DNA of 64,000 nucleotides from Sporopachydermia quercuum. Its lineage: Eukaryota; Ascomycota; Sporopachydermiomycetes; Sporopachydermiales; Sporopachydermiaceae. Location: contig BCGN01000003.1 in the NCBI GenBank assembly GCA_001599295.1, positions 1,155,148 through 1,219,147 of the forward strand, written 5' to 3'. The position numbers were made by a program, and so were the translations under genes. The notes below the pieces were generated by a model. That model did not search any database. It was given only the letters and a program-made list of their open reading frames with translations, and was not told the origin of the DNA. Numbering within the stretch: position 1 is the stretch's first letter; every line of letters begins with the position of its first letter. Positions 11,267 through 22,205 of this stretch are shown in pieces.

Positions 11267-14200
11267 TTAAAACTCTGCTTTGGAATCAGTTTTCACATCC
11301 GTTCTCCCATACGACGCCTGTTCAACTGGAGATCTTCTTGCTCTTGCCTCTTTCCTTCTCCCTAACGTCGCATGATACTTCCCTTCTGCCTCTTTAACCA
11401 ACTTCTGCAACCCTACTATCACCACTTGATGAATAGCCCCAGGGAAACTATCTCTATGTAATCCAAACCATTCTAATGGTGGNGTCGCGTTTCCTAATTC
11501 CTTTAGCTGCGGAGGATCAATTCGTGGCTCAGCTATTGGTGAATAAACATACTTCTTATCTAGTTCTACCTCTTTCAGTTTCTCCTCAATATTAACAGTT
11601 TGAAANAATGGAACGTCCTCTTTAGCATCAGAATGCTTCAAAGTAACTAATCGAGATGACAAGGATTTAGCATAGGTACTCCACATTTCTCTTATAAAGT
11701 TAATGGATCCAATATTCCATCGGACTTCTACTTTACCATCAAAACGACTAGAAAACAGGAAATCAACGTCAAATTTAGGTATTTTCTGCCATGTTTCCAT
11801 ATCAATAACTAGTGATGGAACAAAGAATAAACTGCCTCCATGAGCTTTCTCTGCCCTGGTTATAAATGCTTCCACAGAGATATTCTCCATATCTTCTTTA
11901 TCACTGATTATATTATCCGAAGTTTCTGATAATGCAATGTTAACTCTTTGCAGTTGCATGAACAGTTCATCATGAAGTTTCCCATCCACACATTCTTCAG
12001 CAAAACGAGCTTTTATCTCCTGTAAACGAATAACAACAACTTGAGTATCAAGTAATGAATTTGGATAAATATGAATAAGAACATCCTGAGTTATTTCCAG
12101 TGACATTATAATGCTGATCAGCTTCAGAAGTCCTGCTTCTTGAGTTGATGATAGTCTCTGTAGACTGCGACGTCTGCTGGTAGAAGCAACAGGTAGAGGA
12201 GGCGTTGGAAGAGGATTAGTACTGAATGTACTGTTATTACTGAAACTATAACGACGATTGAAAGCGGATGATCCAGCTGGAGTTGAAGTTGGATGCGTAC
12301 TGTCTGGCGTATCAGGAATTATATAAGTAGCATCTTCAAGTACAGCATGATAACTTGTTTTATTATCATGTTTCATTCTTTTAATTGTATTGAAGATGTC
12401 AAGAAAACTTGCTGTTGCTAAAGCTGTCATGTAGACTTTCACGTATTTGCAAGTTTGGATGCCGACAAGTCTATCATTTCCGAAATCCAGGGTGAACTGG
12501 GAACCGGAAGAGATATTGGATTCGGGATCGAAACCAGGACCGGATTCGAGACCCAGATCGAAAAAGTCTGAATTGAGGTTTGCATGGAATCCAGTAACAT
12601 TCGGGTCAGCTTGTTTATGACAGTTCTGATTAAATAATCCGATTTGAAATTCATTGATAGCGGCAATAAAGAAATAATGATAATCAAATGAAATCTGGGT
12701 TTCAGTGCTACCGACATGTGCCGACAATAAGACTCTCGGTATGTCCACTTCCGAGGTTCCTTCCGAGGTTCCTTCCGAGGTAGTTTCTTTCTTAGGCCAT
12801 GACATTGCCGAACTAATCCAGATGTCCTTAACTAACAAAGTTCCGGATAGTCTTCCTTCGGCGGCGACGTTAACATCGCCAACTCCAAACGCTAAGATTT
12901 GTTTATCATCTTGGCTCTTCCGAGAAGAAAGCCACAATCGTTCAATATTTAAAGTCGACGTACCGAGCGATTGACTGAGATCGGTCCGAACTTCTATATC
13001 TAATACGGATAAATCAATTCTCCACGGGAAAGTATACATATCATTAGCTTTACGCACACTTTCTGCTAACGAAATTGCCACTGCATCCGGTCGGGTAGGA
13101 ACGGATGAAGTTTGTCTTCCAGATTTTCTCGGAGGTCGCCAAATATCAAAAAATAAGTCTAAATCCTGTGCTTGTTGCATATTGATCCAAACCTTAACTT
13201 TATCACCGGAAGTGATTATCCCGGCGTGTTTTCCTGAACCTCGCCAAATTGCTGCAACGGTTAAATCCTCAATTGAAACTGATCCAGAAGTATCTCGGGA
13301 ATAAATATGTTTTAAGCTTCCCGACAGCTGTTTTAAGTTCACAGAACCCATAATCTCGATTCTTCTGTCTGGCTTATTCCGGACCGAGAATAACATGTCT
13401 AGTTTGGAGTATCCGATATCGGCTATAATTTTAGCTGTGGGTTCACATGATAAAAGAATTTCCTGACTTCCGGTTTGAAAGCCGAGGTTCATATCGATTC
13501 CATGCAGAAACTCGGGTAAATCAGAAGCACTGTTTCCGGAACCATTCTTCANTACTTTCGGAGCCTTATTTATCCTATTTAACCTTGTTTGCTTCATCCG
13601 AGCTTCATCTTGCCGCTTAATTACCGTCATTAGGTTGTTAAACATTTGCACGGTAGGAATGACGCAAGCAGGAGTTAATGAATTCCGAGACGGAGATATT
13701 CCAATGTTAATATTGAGTAACTTACCCTTCGAGCCTGTCGGATCGGTTTGGAACATTGTTGATATCCGGACTGCAGGTGCCTGCATCACTGCACATGGAG
13801 CCAAGGGAGTTTTGCTACTACTTCGAGTAGAATGTTCCGCAAATTTCCTATCAAAGGTATGGCTTTCATAAAATTCAATGCAGCCACCTGCGAAAGAGAA
13901 AACTCCTTCGAAAACCGAAAAGATAGCAGAAATTCCGGGGGGCATTTTCTTATGTTGAGGATCCGAATACATAATGGCTGGTCGTGTGGTATTATAATTT
14001 CCAGTATTGCCCACAGGCTTTAATTCCTGTTGGACCAAAGGATATTTCAATAATAACGTATCAATGGCCAATTTAACTTCCGATATTGACACCATTATAT
14101 TATCAATTAACAACGGAACACATGATAATAATATAACCCTTAATTGTTCACCAGTAACATCAACTTTAACCTTCCTATTTGACCCGCTGCCCTCGGAAAC

Positions 14201-17200
14201 AAACATTAGTATCATTTCCGGTAATATTGCTGCATCTCGGATCAATGTCCGATCTCGGATATGAAATGTACTTGATAATTCGCCTCCAGCAATAGTTAAG
14301 AACGATTCCACTAAAGTAAGTTTAGCAATGTTCCGCTCGGCAACAATATAAACCTTGTCACAACCTAAAATCACTCCTGGATATAACGCGTACCTCGGGT
14401 CATCGAAGATCCATCCGAAACAAACGTCTAAGAATAATACATGCACAGAAACGGAGTTGTATAAATCAGAGAAGAAATTATCTGAGCTGTGACGTTCCGG
14501 AGCGAACGCTGGAAGCGAATTTGGTATAGTTTCCGGTTCTCCTTTGGAACCAATGGAAATGATATTCATCACAGTAACAGCACACTGCCCATAAGTAGTT
14601 AAGAATTCCGTTAACAGGGTTCGGCAAGCTGAAACCCAAAGATGATCACATTGGACTTGGATTGATTTTCGAGTTGTAGGATCATCCGAGACCGAGTTTT
14701 CTACCCGAAGCTTAACTGTGAAGTCCAAATACTCCTGGAGTGACTCTGGAACCAATTCGCTATCAATTAGGGCAACAGTTCTTGGGAAAGACGCGGTACC
14801 ATAAACTGATACCTCGCGAATAGATGGTTCCGAAGAATCGGACGAGTTTCCTGATTTTGATTGGGAGACAAAGTTTGAGCCTGAGAATAAAGTTTCCACA
14901 GATCTAATAACGTATTCCGATTTACCCACAAATACCAGTATATTGAATATATTGACTCCAGCNACAATGGAGTACAACAGTTTCCGAGATTTAAGAGCTG
15001 AAGGAGTAGGTTCAGGCTTCAGTTCCGATTTAGCCATATATTTAAATTTCCCGGTTTCTTCCGAAATAACCTTCTTTCTAACCTTGTTCACCACCATTTT
15101 CACACGTTCTTCTTCTTTCCTCATTATTTCCAGATTCTCTTCGACATACTTTAATGTATATATTAATTCTGGAATTATTAACTGGCATTCCGATAATTCC
15201 AGGCGACCAATTAAAATATCATTCCAGTCCTCGGGCCGAGATTTCACAAAAATACCAAGCTCTTCTAATATTAGTTCCGCCAACGGAAAATTTTCTTTGC
15301 TCTGGACTCGATTCCGATTCTGGTTCCGATTCCGGGTGCGCTCTGCTGGTTTAACTAGCTGGAATTTAAGTCTTTCAAACCAAAAACTGCAAAACCAAAG
15401 CTCGGCAGCAGAAACAACTTGGAAATCGACTTCCGATTGATCTAAAATCAGGTTCAAGGTTTCACTGAGCTTAAATTCACCTCGTATGATGTTGCAAGAT
15501 AGATAAGTGAATGATTTCCGAACGTAAGGAATAGCGGAAAGGATAGAACTTCTTCTTGTAGAACCGGAGAAAGAGGCGGAAGGGGAAAGAGTAGCGACGC
15601 TCAAATTGCCACCGCTCACTCTTTTTCCTGTTATTCTGGTTGTTTCCGATTGGATAATATAATCAAGAAACCCGAATAACTCAGAATCAATAAGTTCATC
15701 GGCAGTACGGAGTAAAGCCATCAGTGTACCCTGTAATAGGACACTTTGTACTGTAGGACGGAAGTCCAATTGCAGGCCTAAATCGCCGAGCCAACCGAGA
15801 CAAAAGCAGTCCGATTCGGTTAATTGCACTAGAAGAGCGGTCTCCTGCATCCTAATTCTCCCGCTCTCGGCAACCCCTAGTTGTGCTTTCATTAATTTAC
15901 ACGAAAATGATAGATTTAAAGCAGTTGGTGAACCGTGTGCAATGGAGAAAGTTCCTGTTTGTAGGATATCCTCGGCAATGAACTGTAGCATAACGTCACC
16001 AGTGCAAAATTTGAGATCGACATTGCATAATAATACGGCAGCTACACATTCCGAAGTTTTTGATAAAGAGGAAAATATATCGCCGATAGTTGTTGCTGTT
16101 GTTTCCGGTTTATCACATATCGTCTCCGAGATATCTGATTCTCGTTTACTATTTCGTCCGTTAACATATTCCATTACTTCCGTAATCAGCCTCAACGATA
16201 CCATACCTATCCGACAGGCAATACCACCAATTGTAACGGATAAATGATCCTTGTCTTCGGAAAATGTTGGTTTTACTGCTAAATGTGATGTATCATATCC
16301 AATGGAAACGGAATCTATACGGATATAATCTTCATTATCAGATGCTATGCATCGGATAATAAAACTGTCCGTTCGGAAGTCCATTCCTCCCAAATCTCCC
16401 CCAGTTTTATCAAATTTACCGAACATAGGAAATACCATCTGAAAGAAGAAATTATTTCCAATATCAACAAACTCCCAGCTCCTCCATCGGGAGAAAATAT
16501 TCTGTACTTCAAGGGCTTGCGCTTCCCCGATCTCGGGACAAGATTCCACCCGGTGTAGAAGATCTCGGGAGTAACTTTCGGGTAAGCTTTGCATAACGTG
16601 TCTTATTCGGGTAATTATTTTCCAACTGTCATTACTTCGGATATGATTCGGAGAAGACCGGATAATATATGAAGGTTTAGTCAAAGCGGTCGGATCATGT
16701 TCAATATTGCATTCAGCCGAGGCTTTTGACAACACATAAACTACTGCTGCTTTCCGTTGTTGCCGAGATTTTCCTAATTTGGTCAGCCGATTAGACCATC
16801 TGGCTACCGAATCAAGTAACAATTGCCCACCCCGGATAATAAACGGGGTCTTCTCCATATGCACAGTAATTTCTGAGCTTTTGATCCGAGAAAAATACAC
16901 CGAAAGATCGGATGAATGAATTCCGAATTCGATATCTTCCAATTGTACTTCTCCGCCTGTCGGATCGTCGAAAAGCAGTGATTGTGATTTATTACTTTTC
17001 TTTTCTAATAGGGTAATTATGATTTCATTGATTCCGATTGCAGCATCAAATAATTCCGAGCGGTTCTCTAATGCGTTCCGAGCGGTCCATAAATCCGCCG
17101 AGCAGGCCTTCTGAGTTAATTTATCTCCAAAAACCACCGAGAATCCTTTTCCGGAAAGAGTGAGATGGTCACAGAGCTGAGCGGCATCATCTCCGAGTAC

Positions 17201-20200
17201 GGAATAAGGTTCCGAAACGTTAAATTGGCCATATTTGATGCATACTGAGGAACATAAAACTCGAAGATTAAGCACGGCGAATTTCCCTATTAGTAGTTGA
17301 GTTAAAAAGACAGTGGCATCAAATTGTAGCTCATCTAACACAGACTCAACCGATTGTTCCGTTTCCGATACTTCAGCTACTAAATCTGTAAGAAAATCAA
17401 TTGCAACCGGAGTGAAAAACCCAAGAACCGGCCGAACAGAGCCCACAAACGAGTCATATTCATATGCTTCTTCCGGGGTATAACCCGGCCGAATATCGGC
17501 ATCGGCTTTTCCTAAAGCGGACCATGTTGGCTCTTGACCGGGCTGTACTTCGGAAATCGAACCGAGCTCGGACACAGACTCCTCGTCAATGCCGAGAATG
17601 CGGGAAAACAGTTCCGTTGTAAGAATTGAATTGTTTAGTACTATGTCTAAGGAACCGGAATTTAACGGAGGCGGTAAATTCGGAATGGAATAAGACGGAA
17701 GAATTGTTCCGTAAGATTCCATGTACTCTTCGTCTCGTAGTTGGTCGGAAATCAAAAACGGAAGCCTGTGGAAAGGTCCATCGTGGTATTTCACGTGCAA
17801 TTGCTGTAGATGCCGATTTCGGTCAAATTCGGCTTTNTCCATAAAGTCAGTTATCCGAATTCCCGTCTCGGTATATCCAATAAGCCGAGATTGCTCATGA
17901 ACGAATAACTTTATATCCGGGACAGAGATGTCACATCTTCCCGAGTATCGGCTATTAGCTATATTGTTAAGTCGGATAATTGGAGAACGTATGATTAGCT
18001 CGGCCCAGGTACCTCCAATTGTTCCGAGATTAACCCGAACTTCAGATATTGTCATCGATAAGCATAATATATCATATTCCGGTACATCCGGCATTTGTAA
18101 ACTATTCTCTTCATCGGAATAGCCGATTACAAAGACTTTACCAGCATTCTGAAGATCTGATAAAAATGATAGCCCCCCATTTATTACTAGTGAACCTAAT
18201 TCAATATCCCATTTACAAAGATACGTAGGTTCATCCGGTGGTCTTCCGAACATCCGGTGTCCTTGAATCATAAGCCCTGCAAGGGTTCCTTCTGAAACAC
18301 CGGCGTTCATGCCCGCACAGGCATGCCAACTCCGGGCTCTGTCTGAAAACTGTTTCGGATCGTTGCCATTATAGTGTCGAAGCTGCATCGGTTGTACATC
18401 AAGGTGCATGTCCATGTAATAATTAGTGAACCTTAAATCAGCTTCTAGTCTGGGAAAATGCATCCCGATATGAGATGCGGAACTATAAATATTCCCGGGG
18501 AGTACGAGACAGCCGTGTTTAATGTCAACTGTTAGCATAACGTCTAATTCATTTTCTTCAATGTCGGCACTCATATCGGATTTCGGATGAATGTCTAACT
18601 CCGGGTCGGGCTTCGGATTAAGTTCCGAATTTTCCCGTGACGTTGAAAACTCTTCTAGTGTTTGAAAATGAACATAATCTCCGAAATAGTTGTCCCGCAC
18701 TTGCATAAGGTACCGGATGACTTCACCATAGCCATATAAAGTAACGTCGGAAGCTGTAGCATCTAAATTAACGGAATCGCAGTTTCCGATTTTTTCCGAA
18801 GAGTGGAAAGTATAATTTCCCAATAGTCTAAAATCGTACGCTCTTCCGACTTGTTTACAAGTCAAAAATGAAGATGCGGTATGCCATGACGGAGTATGCA
18901 ACGCTAAATTGAACAAATCAGAAGAAATCGTGAAAGGAATGGTCCGAGATCTCGGGTAAATTTCCGAACTTGGAACATCTAACTGAAGCTTGAAAACATC
19001 TCCCGAAAAAGCTAGAAAGCAATTGTCCTCAAAATCAATTGGATTGTTGATGATATTACAATCATTAACATTAAGGTATAAAGCATAATCAGCAAGAGAC
19101 CAATCAAAGTTCACTGACATCGGAGTAAATCGCTCATATTCATCTCCGATAGGGGCTGAAATTGATCCGAAATCGTCGAGTAGATCCGAGATAAGTGTCA
19201 CGTGTTCCCGAAGTAAGAATATTTCAGCAATTTGTGATTTATGAGTTGAATTCCATTCGATTTTGCCGTTCCACTGTAAAGAAGAATCAAAGTTCAGTAA
19301 GATATCGTGTTTCTGCGCTTTTAAAAGGATTCCATGATTTACCGAGGTTCTGATCTCCGGTTGATCAAATGAAATCCGAGCCGTGTTGTCTATTCCTTTT
19401 GGACTGGTAATTAGCCCGAATTCTACTCCAACGGTTGTTTTTTTACCCGCTCTAATTTCCAGCCATCCATAAGGCCGGACCACTTCCATAGTTTCCTCTC
19501 CGGACCCAAATAAGGCTCCGTACTCGGCCCGAGCTTGATTGGCAAATGACTCATCTTTTGAACCTTCTCTAGTAGGCACTGTGAGGATTACCTCATCAAT
19601 AAATTCAATTAACAAGGATACTTTTGTATGTTGTCTAAGATCAGTAATACTTCCCGGTTTTGCAGGAATCAAATCTCGGCAAACCGATGGGAAAATCATT
19701 TGAAATAAAGCATCTTTTTGTCGGTTAGTCCAAGGTCCGTAATTAATTGTTGATGACGTAAACCGAATTTCCATTTCACAGCGGGGGGCAGGTTGGCCAT
19801 CGTTTACTAAAGCGGAAACTTTGTCTGGAGTACTGCTCAGATCAGAAATCATATCAAAATCAATTCCACTATTTATTCCGTTATGCGCTCGAACACCAAT
19901 ATATCCAGGAACATCTACGGAATAGGTGATATCTCCGCCTGCCGACGAGAAAACATTTGATACAGCTGCATATTCTTCAACTGCAAAATGGATTCTTTCT
20001 AAATCGTTCAAATTGGTGTCATTGATATACCGTGAAAGACCCTTCCACTTATGGTTCTTATCATCCCAAATAGTGCTTCTCCTTCTATTAAGCCGGCTCT
20101 TGCTTCGTCTAAACCGTTTCAACATCCGGAGATATCGAAGGAACTTTTTAGAAACTCGTTGGTGAACTTTCATTCCCCTTTCGAACGTATTTTTTTTAAT

Positions 20201-21211
20201 CTTGGCGATACTGTCACCTTCATAAGGTTCTAGATAATCCATATTAGCTTTCAACTGCAAGGAAAGATCAGTGAACGTGGAAGAAATAGTTGTGTTATAT
20301 TTATCAAACGGAGAAGATGCCGGAAGTAAGTCTAAGAAGCCAGATAAAGTAGCTATATGTCCAACTAGCACTGATGGTGTGATATTATTCCCAATTACTA
20401 TTGAGCCATTGGATACAGAGAATTGAATAGGAAAAGCATTCTGAAAAAATAATATCATCTCCGAACTTTGGGCTAATTGCTTTCGAATCTCGGAAGATAT
20501 GTCATCCAGTGATTGATCTTCCGTTATTCTTTCCTTTTTCTCGTTACTACTAGTTGTTCCACTATCATCTCCAGTTTTCTCGTTTCCGCTATCTTTTCCA
20601 CTTTTCACATTGCTTTTGTCATTGCTATCATTTGCCGTATTCCAGCTCCGAGAATCGGAAGTTATGTCTATTTTAATATCCGATATTCCTGTTTTCTCTT
20701 TGTCTGATTTAATCACATGCTCCAAAATGTTCTCGTATGCTTGCGATCTGTTGTAAACAAACATCTCTGCGCCTTCCACTTCGAAAAAGAACCGGGAGGG
20801 CTGGCGAGCATTTTTCAGTTCCGAGTTTCCCGCAGAAATCTCAGCAGCTTCTCGGGAATGAAACACAAGTTCAGATCGCCGCACTCGCCGTAACCAATAT
20901 CTCCAAGTTACTGATCCTCGGTATAAACAAATCGTACTATCCGTTCCAACAATTATAAAATTCTTAAACAATAAGCGACCACCTAGAAAAGATATTTTCA
21001 AAGATTCAATTTTGATGGTAACGTTACCTTTACGCCATAATAAAACCCGTAAAAGTGATGTAATAGCTATTGCTATTATCCTATCAAAATAAAATGCAAA
21101 CAGCACTGCTATAGCCAGAATAAGAACCCATGTCATAAGGAATACCCAACTGAAATCACGTGTGTCCACCGGGTCTAGTGACTTGGCTCTTAGAGCTGAA
21201 AGCAGATCCAT
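11267..21211 (-). CDS. CSF1: Csf1, bridge-like lipid transfer protein (BLTP1/Tweek family)
   Basis: Csf1 belongs to the repeating beta-groove bridge-like lipid transfer proteins; the family (BLTP1/KIAA1109, Tweek, Csf1) moves phospholipid at ER contact sites and supports GPI-anchor synthesis and cold growth. The uninterrupted frame encodes 3314 residues (Saccharomyces about 2958). The N terminus matches Csf1: DFSWVFLMTWVLILAI as a membrane anchor at about 19-45, then LLWRKGNVTIKIESLKISFLGGRLLFKN and GSVTWRYWLRRVRRSELV, the chorein-like start of the groove. The rest is a long beta-rich repetitive body without nucleotide-binding motifs, ending in a basic tail. A 12-base repeat (12749-12782) encodes TSEGTSEGTSE. 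Between about 12460 and 20950 the gene is clearly richer in CpG, with TCCGA/TCGGA words, than its own ends or neighbours. Four N bases lie in the frame. Confidence 0.92.
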   Translation of the reverse strand: MDLLSALRAKSLDPVDTRDFSWVFLMTWVLILAIAVLFAFYFDRIIAIAITSLLRVLLWRKGNVTIKIESLKISFLGGRLLFKNFIIVGTDSTICLYRGSVTWRYWLRRVRRSELVFHSREAAEISAGNSELKNARQPSRFFFEVEGAEMFVYNRSQAYENILEHVIKSDKEKTGISDIKIDITSDSRSWNTANDSNDKSNVKSGKDSGNEKTGDDSGTTSSNEKKERITEDQSLDDISSEIRKQLAQSSEMILFFQNAFPIQFSVSNGSIVIGNNITPSVLVGHIATLSGFLDLLPASSPFDKYNTTISSTFTDLSLQLKANMDYLEPYEGDSIAKIKKNTFERGMKVHQRVSKKFLRYLRMLKRFRRSKSRLNRRRSTIWDDKNHKWKGLSRYINDTNLNDLERIHFAVEEYAAVSNVFSSAGGDITYSVDVPGYIGVRAHNGINSGIDFDMISDLSSTPDKVSALVNDGQPAPRCEMEIRFTSSTINYGPWTNRQKDALFQMIFPSVCRDLIPAKPGSITDLRQHTKVSLLIEFIDEVILTVPTREGSKDESFANQARAEYGALFGSGEETMEVVRPYGWLEIRAGKKTTVGVEFGLITSPKGIDNTARISFDQPEIRTSVNHGILLKAQKHDILLNFDSSLQWNGKIEWNSTHKSQIAEIFLLREHVTLISDLLDDFGSISAPIGDEYERFTPMSVNFDWSLADYALYLNVNDCNIINNPIDFEDNCFLAFSGDVFKLQLDVPSSEIYPRSRTIPFTISSDLFNLALHTPSWHTASSFLTCKQVGRAYDFRLLGNYTFHSSEKIGNCDSVNLDATASDVTLYGYGEVIRYLMQVRDNYFGDYVHFQTLEEFSTSRENSELNPKPDPELDIHPKSDMSADIEENELDVMLTVDIKHGCLVLPGNIYSSASHIGMHFPRLEADLRFTNYYMDMHLDVQPMQLRHYNGNDPKQFSDRARSWHACAGMNAGVSEGTLAGLMIQGHRMFGRPPDEPTYLCKWDIELGSLVINGGLSFLSDLQNAGKVFVIGYSDEENSLQMPDVPEYDILCLSMTISEVRVNLGTIGGTWAELIIRSPIIRLNNIANSRYSGRCDISVPDIKLFVHEQSRLIGYTETGIRITDFMXKAEFDRNRHLQQLHVKYHDGPFHRLPFLISDQLRDEEYMESYGTILPSYSIPNLPPPLNSGSLDIVLNNSILTTELFSRILGIDEESVSELGSISEVQPGQEPTWSALGKADADIRPGYTPEEAYEYDSFVGSVRPVLGFFTPVAIDFLTDLVAEVSETEQSVESVLDELQFDATVFLTQLLIGKFAVLNLRVLCSSVCIKYGQFNVSEPYSVLGDDAAQLCDHLTLSGKGFSVVFGDKLTQKACSADLWTARNALENRSELFDAAIGINEIIITLLEKKSNKSQSLLFDDPTGGEVQLEDIEFGIHSSDLSVYFSRIKSSEITVHMEKTPFIIRGGQLLLDSVARWSNRLTKLGKSRQQRKAAVVYVLSKASAECNIEHDPTALTKPSYIIRSSPNHIRSNDSWKIITRIRHVMQSLPESYSRDLLHRVESCPEIGEAQALEVQNIFSRWRSWEFVDIGNNFFFQMVFPMFGKFDKTGGDLGGMDFRTDSFIIRCIASDNEDYIRIDSVSIGYDTSHLAVKPTFSEDKDHLSVTIGGIACRIGMVSLRLITEVMEYVNGRNSKRESDISETICDKPETTATTIGDIFSSLSKTSECVAAVLLCNVDLKFCTGDVMLQFIAEDILQTGTFSIAHGSPTALNLSFSCKLMKAQLGVAESGRIRMQETALLVQLTESDCFCLGWLGDLGLQLDFRPTVQSVLLQGTLMALLRTADELIDSELFGFLDYIIQSETTRITGKRVSGGNLSVATLSPSASFSGSTRRSSILSAIPYVRKSFTYLSCNIIRGEFKLSETLNLILDQSEVDFQVVSAAELWFCSFWFERLKFQLVKPAERTRNRNQNRNRVQSKENFPLAELILEELGIFVKSRPEDWNDILIGRLELSECQLIIPELIYTLKYVEENLEIMRKEEERVKMVVNKVRKKVISEETGKFKYMAKSELKPEPTPSALKSRKLLYSIXAGVNIFNILVFVGKSEYVIRSVETLFSGSNFVSQSKSGNSSDSSEPSIREVSVYGTASFPRTVALIDSELVPESLQEYLDFTVKLRVENSVSDDPTTRKSIQVQCDHLWVSACRTLLTEFLTTYGQCAVTVMNIISIGSKGEPETIPNSLPAFAPERHSSDNFFSDLYNSVSVHVLFLDVCFGWIFDDPRYALYPGVILGCDKVYIVAERNIAKLTLVESFLTIAGGELSSTFHIRDRTLIRDAAILPEMILMFVSEGSGSNRKVKVDVTGEQLRVILLSCVPLLIDNIMVSISEVKLAIDTLLLKYPLVQQELKPVGNTGNYNTTRPAIMYSDPQHKKMPPGISAIFSVFEGVFSFAGGCIEFYESHTFDRKFAEHSTRSSSKTPLAPCAVMQAPAVRISTMFQTDPTGSKGKLLNINIGISPSRNSLTPACVIPTVQMFNNLMTVIKRQDEARMKQTRLNRINKAPKVXKNGSGNSASDLPEFLHGIDMNLGFQTGSQEILLSCEPTAKIIADIGYSKLDMLFSVRNKPDRRIEIMGSVNLKQLSGSLKHIYSRDTSGSVSIEDLTVAAIWRGSGKHAGIITSGDKVKVWINMQQAQDLDLFFDIWRPPRKSGRQTSSVPTRPDAVAISLAESVRKANDMYTFPWRIDLSVLDIEVRTDLSQSLGTSTLNIERLWLSSRKSQDDKQILAFGVGDVNVAAEGRLSGTLLVKDIWISSAMSWPKKETTSEGTSEGTSEVDIPRVLLSAHVGSTETQISFDYHYFFIAAINEFQIGLFNQNCHKQADPNVTGFHANLNSDFFDLGLESGPGFDPESNISSGSQFTLDFGNDRLVGIQTCKYVKVYMTALATASFLDIFNTIKRMKHDNKTSYHAVLEDATYIIPDTPDSTHPTSTPAGSSAFNRRYSFSNNSTFSTNPLPTPPLPVASTSRRRSLQRLSSTQEAGLLKLISIIMSLEITQDVLIHIYPNSLLDTQVVVIRLQEIKARFAEECVDGKLHDELFMQLQRVNIALSETSDNIISDKEDMENISVEAFITRAEKAHGGSLFFVPSLVIDMETWQKIPKFDVDFLFSSRFDGKVEVRWNIGSINFIREMWSTYAKSLSSRLVTLKHSDAKEDVPXFQTVNIEEKLKEVELDKKYVYSPIAEPRIDPPQLKELGNAXPPLEWFGLHRDSFPGAIHQVVIVGLQKLVKEAEGKYHATLGRRKEARARRSPVEQASYGRTDVKTDSKAEF
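12749..12782. repeat. 12-bp tandem repeat within CSF1 coding sequence
   Basis: TTCCGAGGTTCC is repeated at 12749-12760 and 12761-12772, with a partial third copy. On the minus strand it encodes TSEG repeats, so it changes length without shifting the frame. Confidence 0.85.
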
Positions 21212-22205
21212 TATAGGGTTAAATCATATATAATCTATTGAGTCATTGAACATCTAACAATATTTAGTGGTTCTTCGATGATGATTCTTCGGCGTTGTGT
21301 GATCGGATGTATTTGTATCTGAAAGGTCAACTGATATGCGTTGTGTTAAAAATGCTATTATTGCTATAAACAATTATATGGCTTAATTGGTATACTCTGA
21401 TATAATAAATAGGTAATGACAGTAATAGATAATTGTGCAATACCTGTAAGATGTCTTGCTATAAACCTGGATAACTGAGATGAGAAAGAAAGGAAATACA
21501 CAGGCAATTATAATGGGGTTCCGGAATTAATGCATTGTCTGATTAGCTTAATATTTCCGGAATAAATGTCGGAGATGATTGTTGCAGTAAAAGCGGAGAT
21601 AATATTTTACATTATATCCGATTATTTCAAACTTGAGATTATCGTCTCCCAAAATACAAATACTTTACTATGAAAAAAGGGAGAACTTTGATAAACAAAC
21701 TAATTAAAAGGAGGTAAAGGGATTTTAAAATATACATTCTACTCTTTTCAGTCAGATCATTTTTTTGTCCCTTGGGCATCCTCCTTCATACGTTTCCTTA
21801 TATGTTGCATTGCTGCACCATTCTACTAACCTACATGAATTGCTTTCAAGTATGTTTCATTCATCATTATTCAATCATCTCCTTACTCAAACTACAAAAA
21901 TAAGTGTGTCAAAATCAGTAAATCATGTTTGAATTGGACAAGCAATATATANAATAAAAGAGCTTTCAATATTCCCTGCAACAGCAAACCAATAAAGCTT
22001 CATAACTCACTTCCACTCAAATGATATCTCCACTAACTTAATCAAACATCAACGATATCAGATCTATTCCATCAATAACAATACTAAGAGAGTATAACCT
22101 CCTAGTATAGCATAGCATACTATAGTAAATTTCTTTAACCACATTATCATTATTGGCGATGAAGATTCTTATCGTTTTGCTACTGATTCTCATTTTCCTT
22201 GTTTC
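21212..22205. other. CSF1 promoter and OXP1 3' flank
   Basis: About 1 kb between two minus-strand genes. TTCCGGAAT and ATTTCCGGAATAA words lie at 21519-21560. No gene is supported. A plus-strand ORF starting at 22153 is antisense to the OXP1 3' end. Confidence 0.5.
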
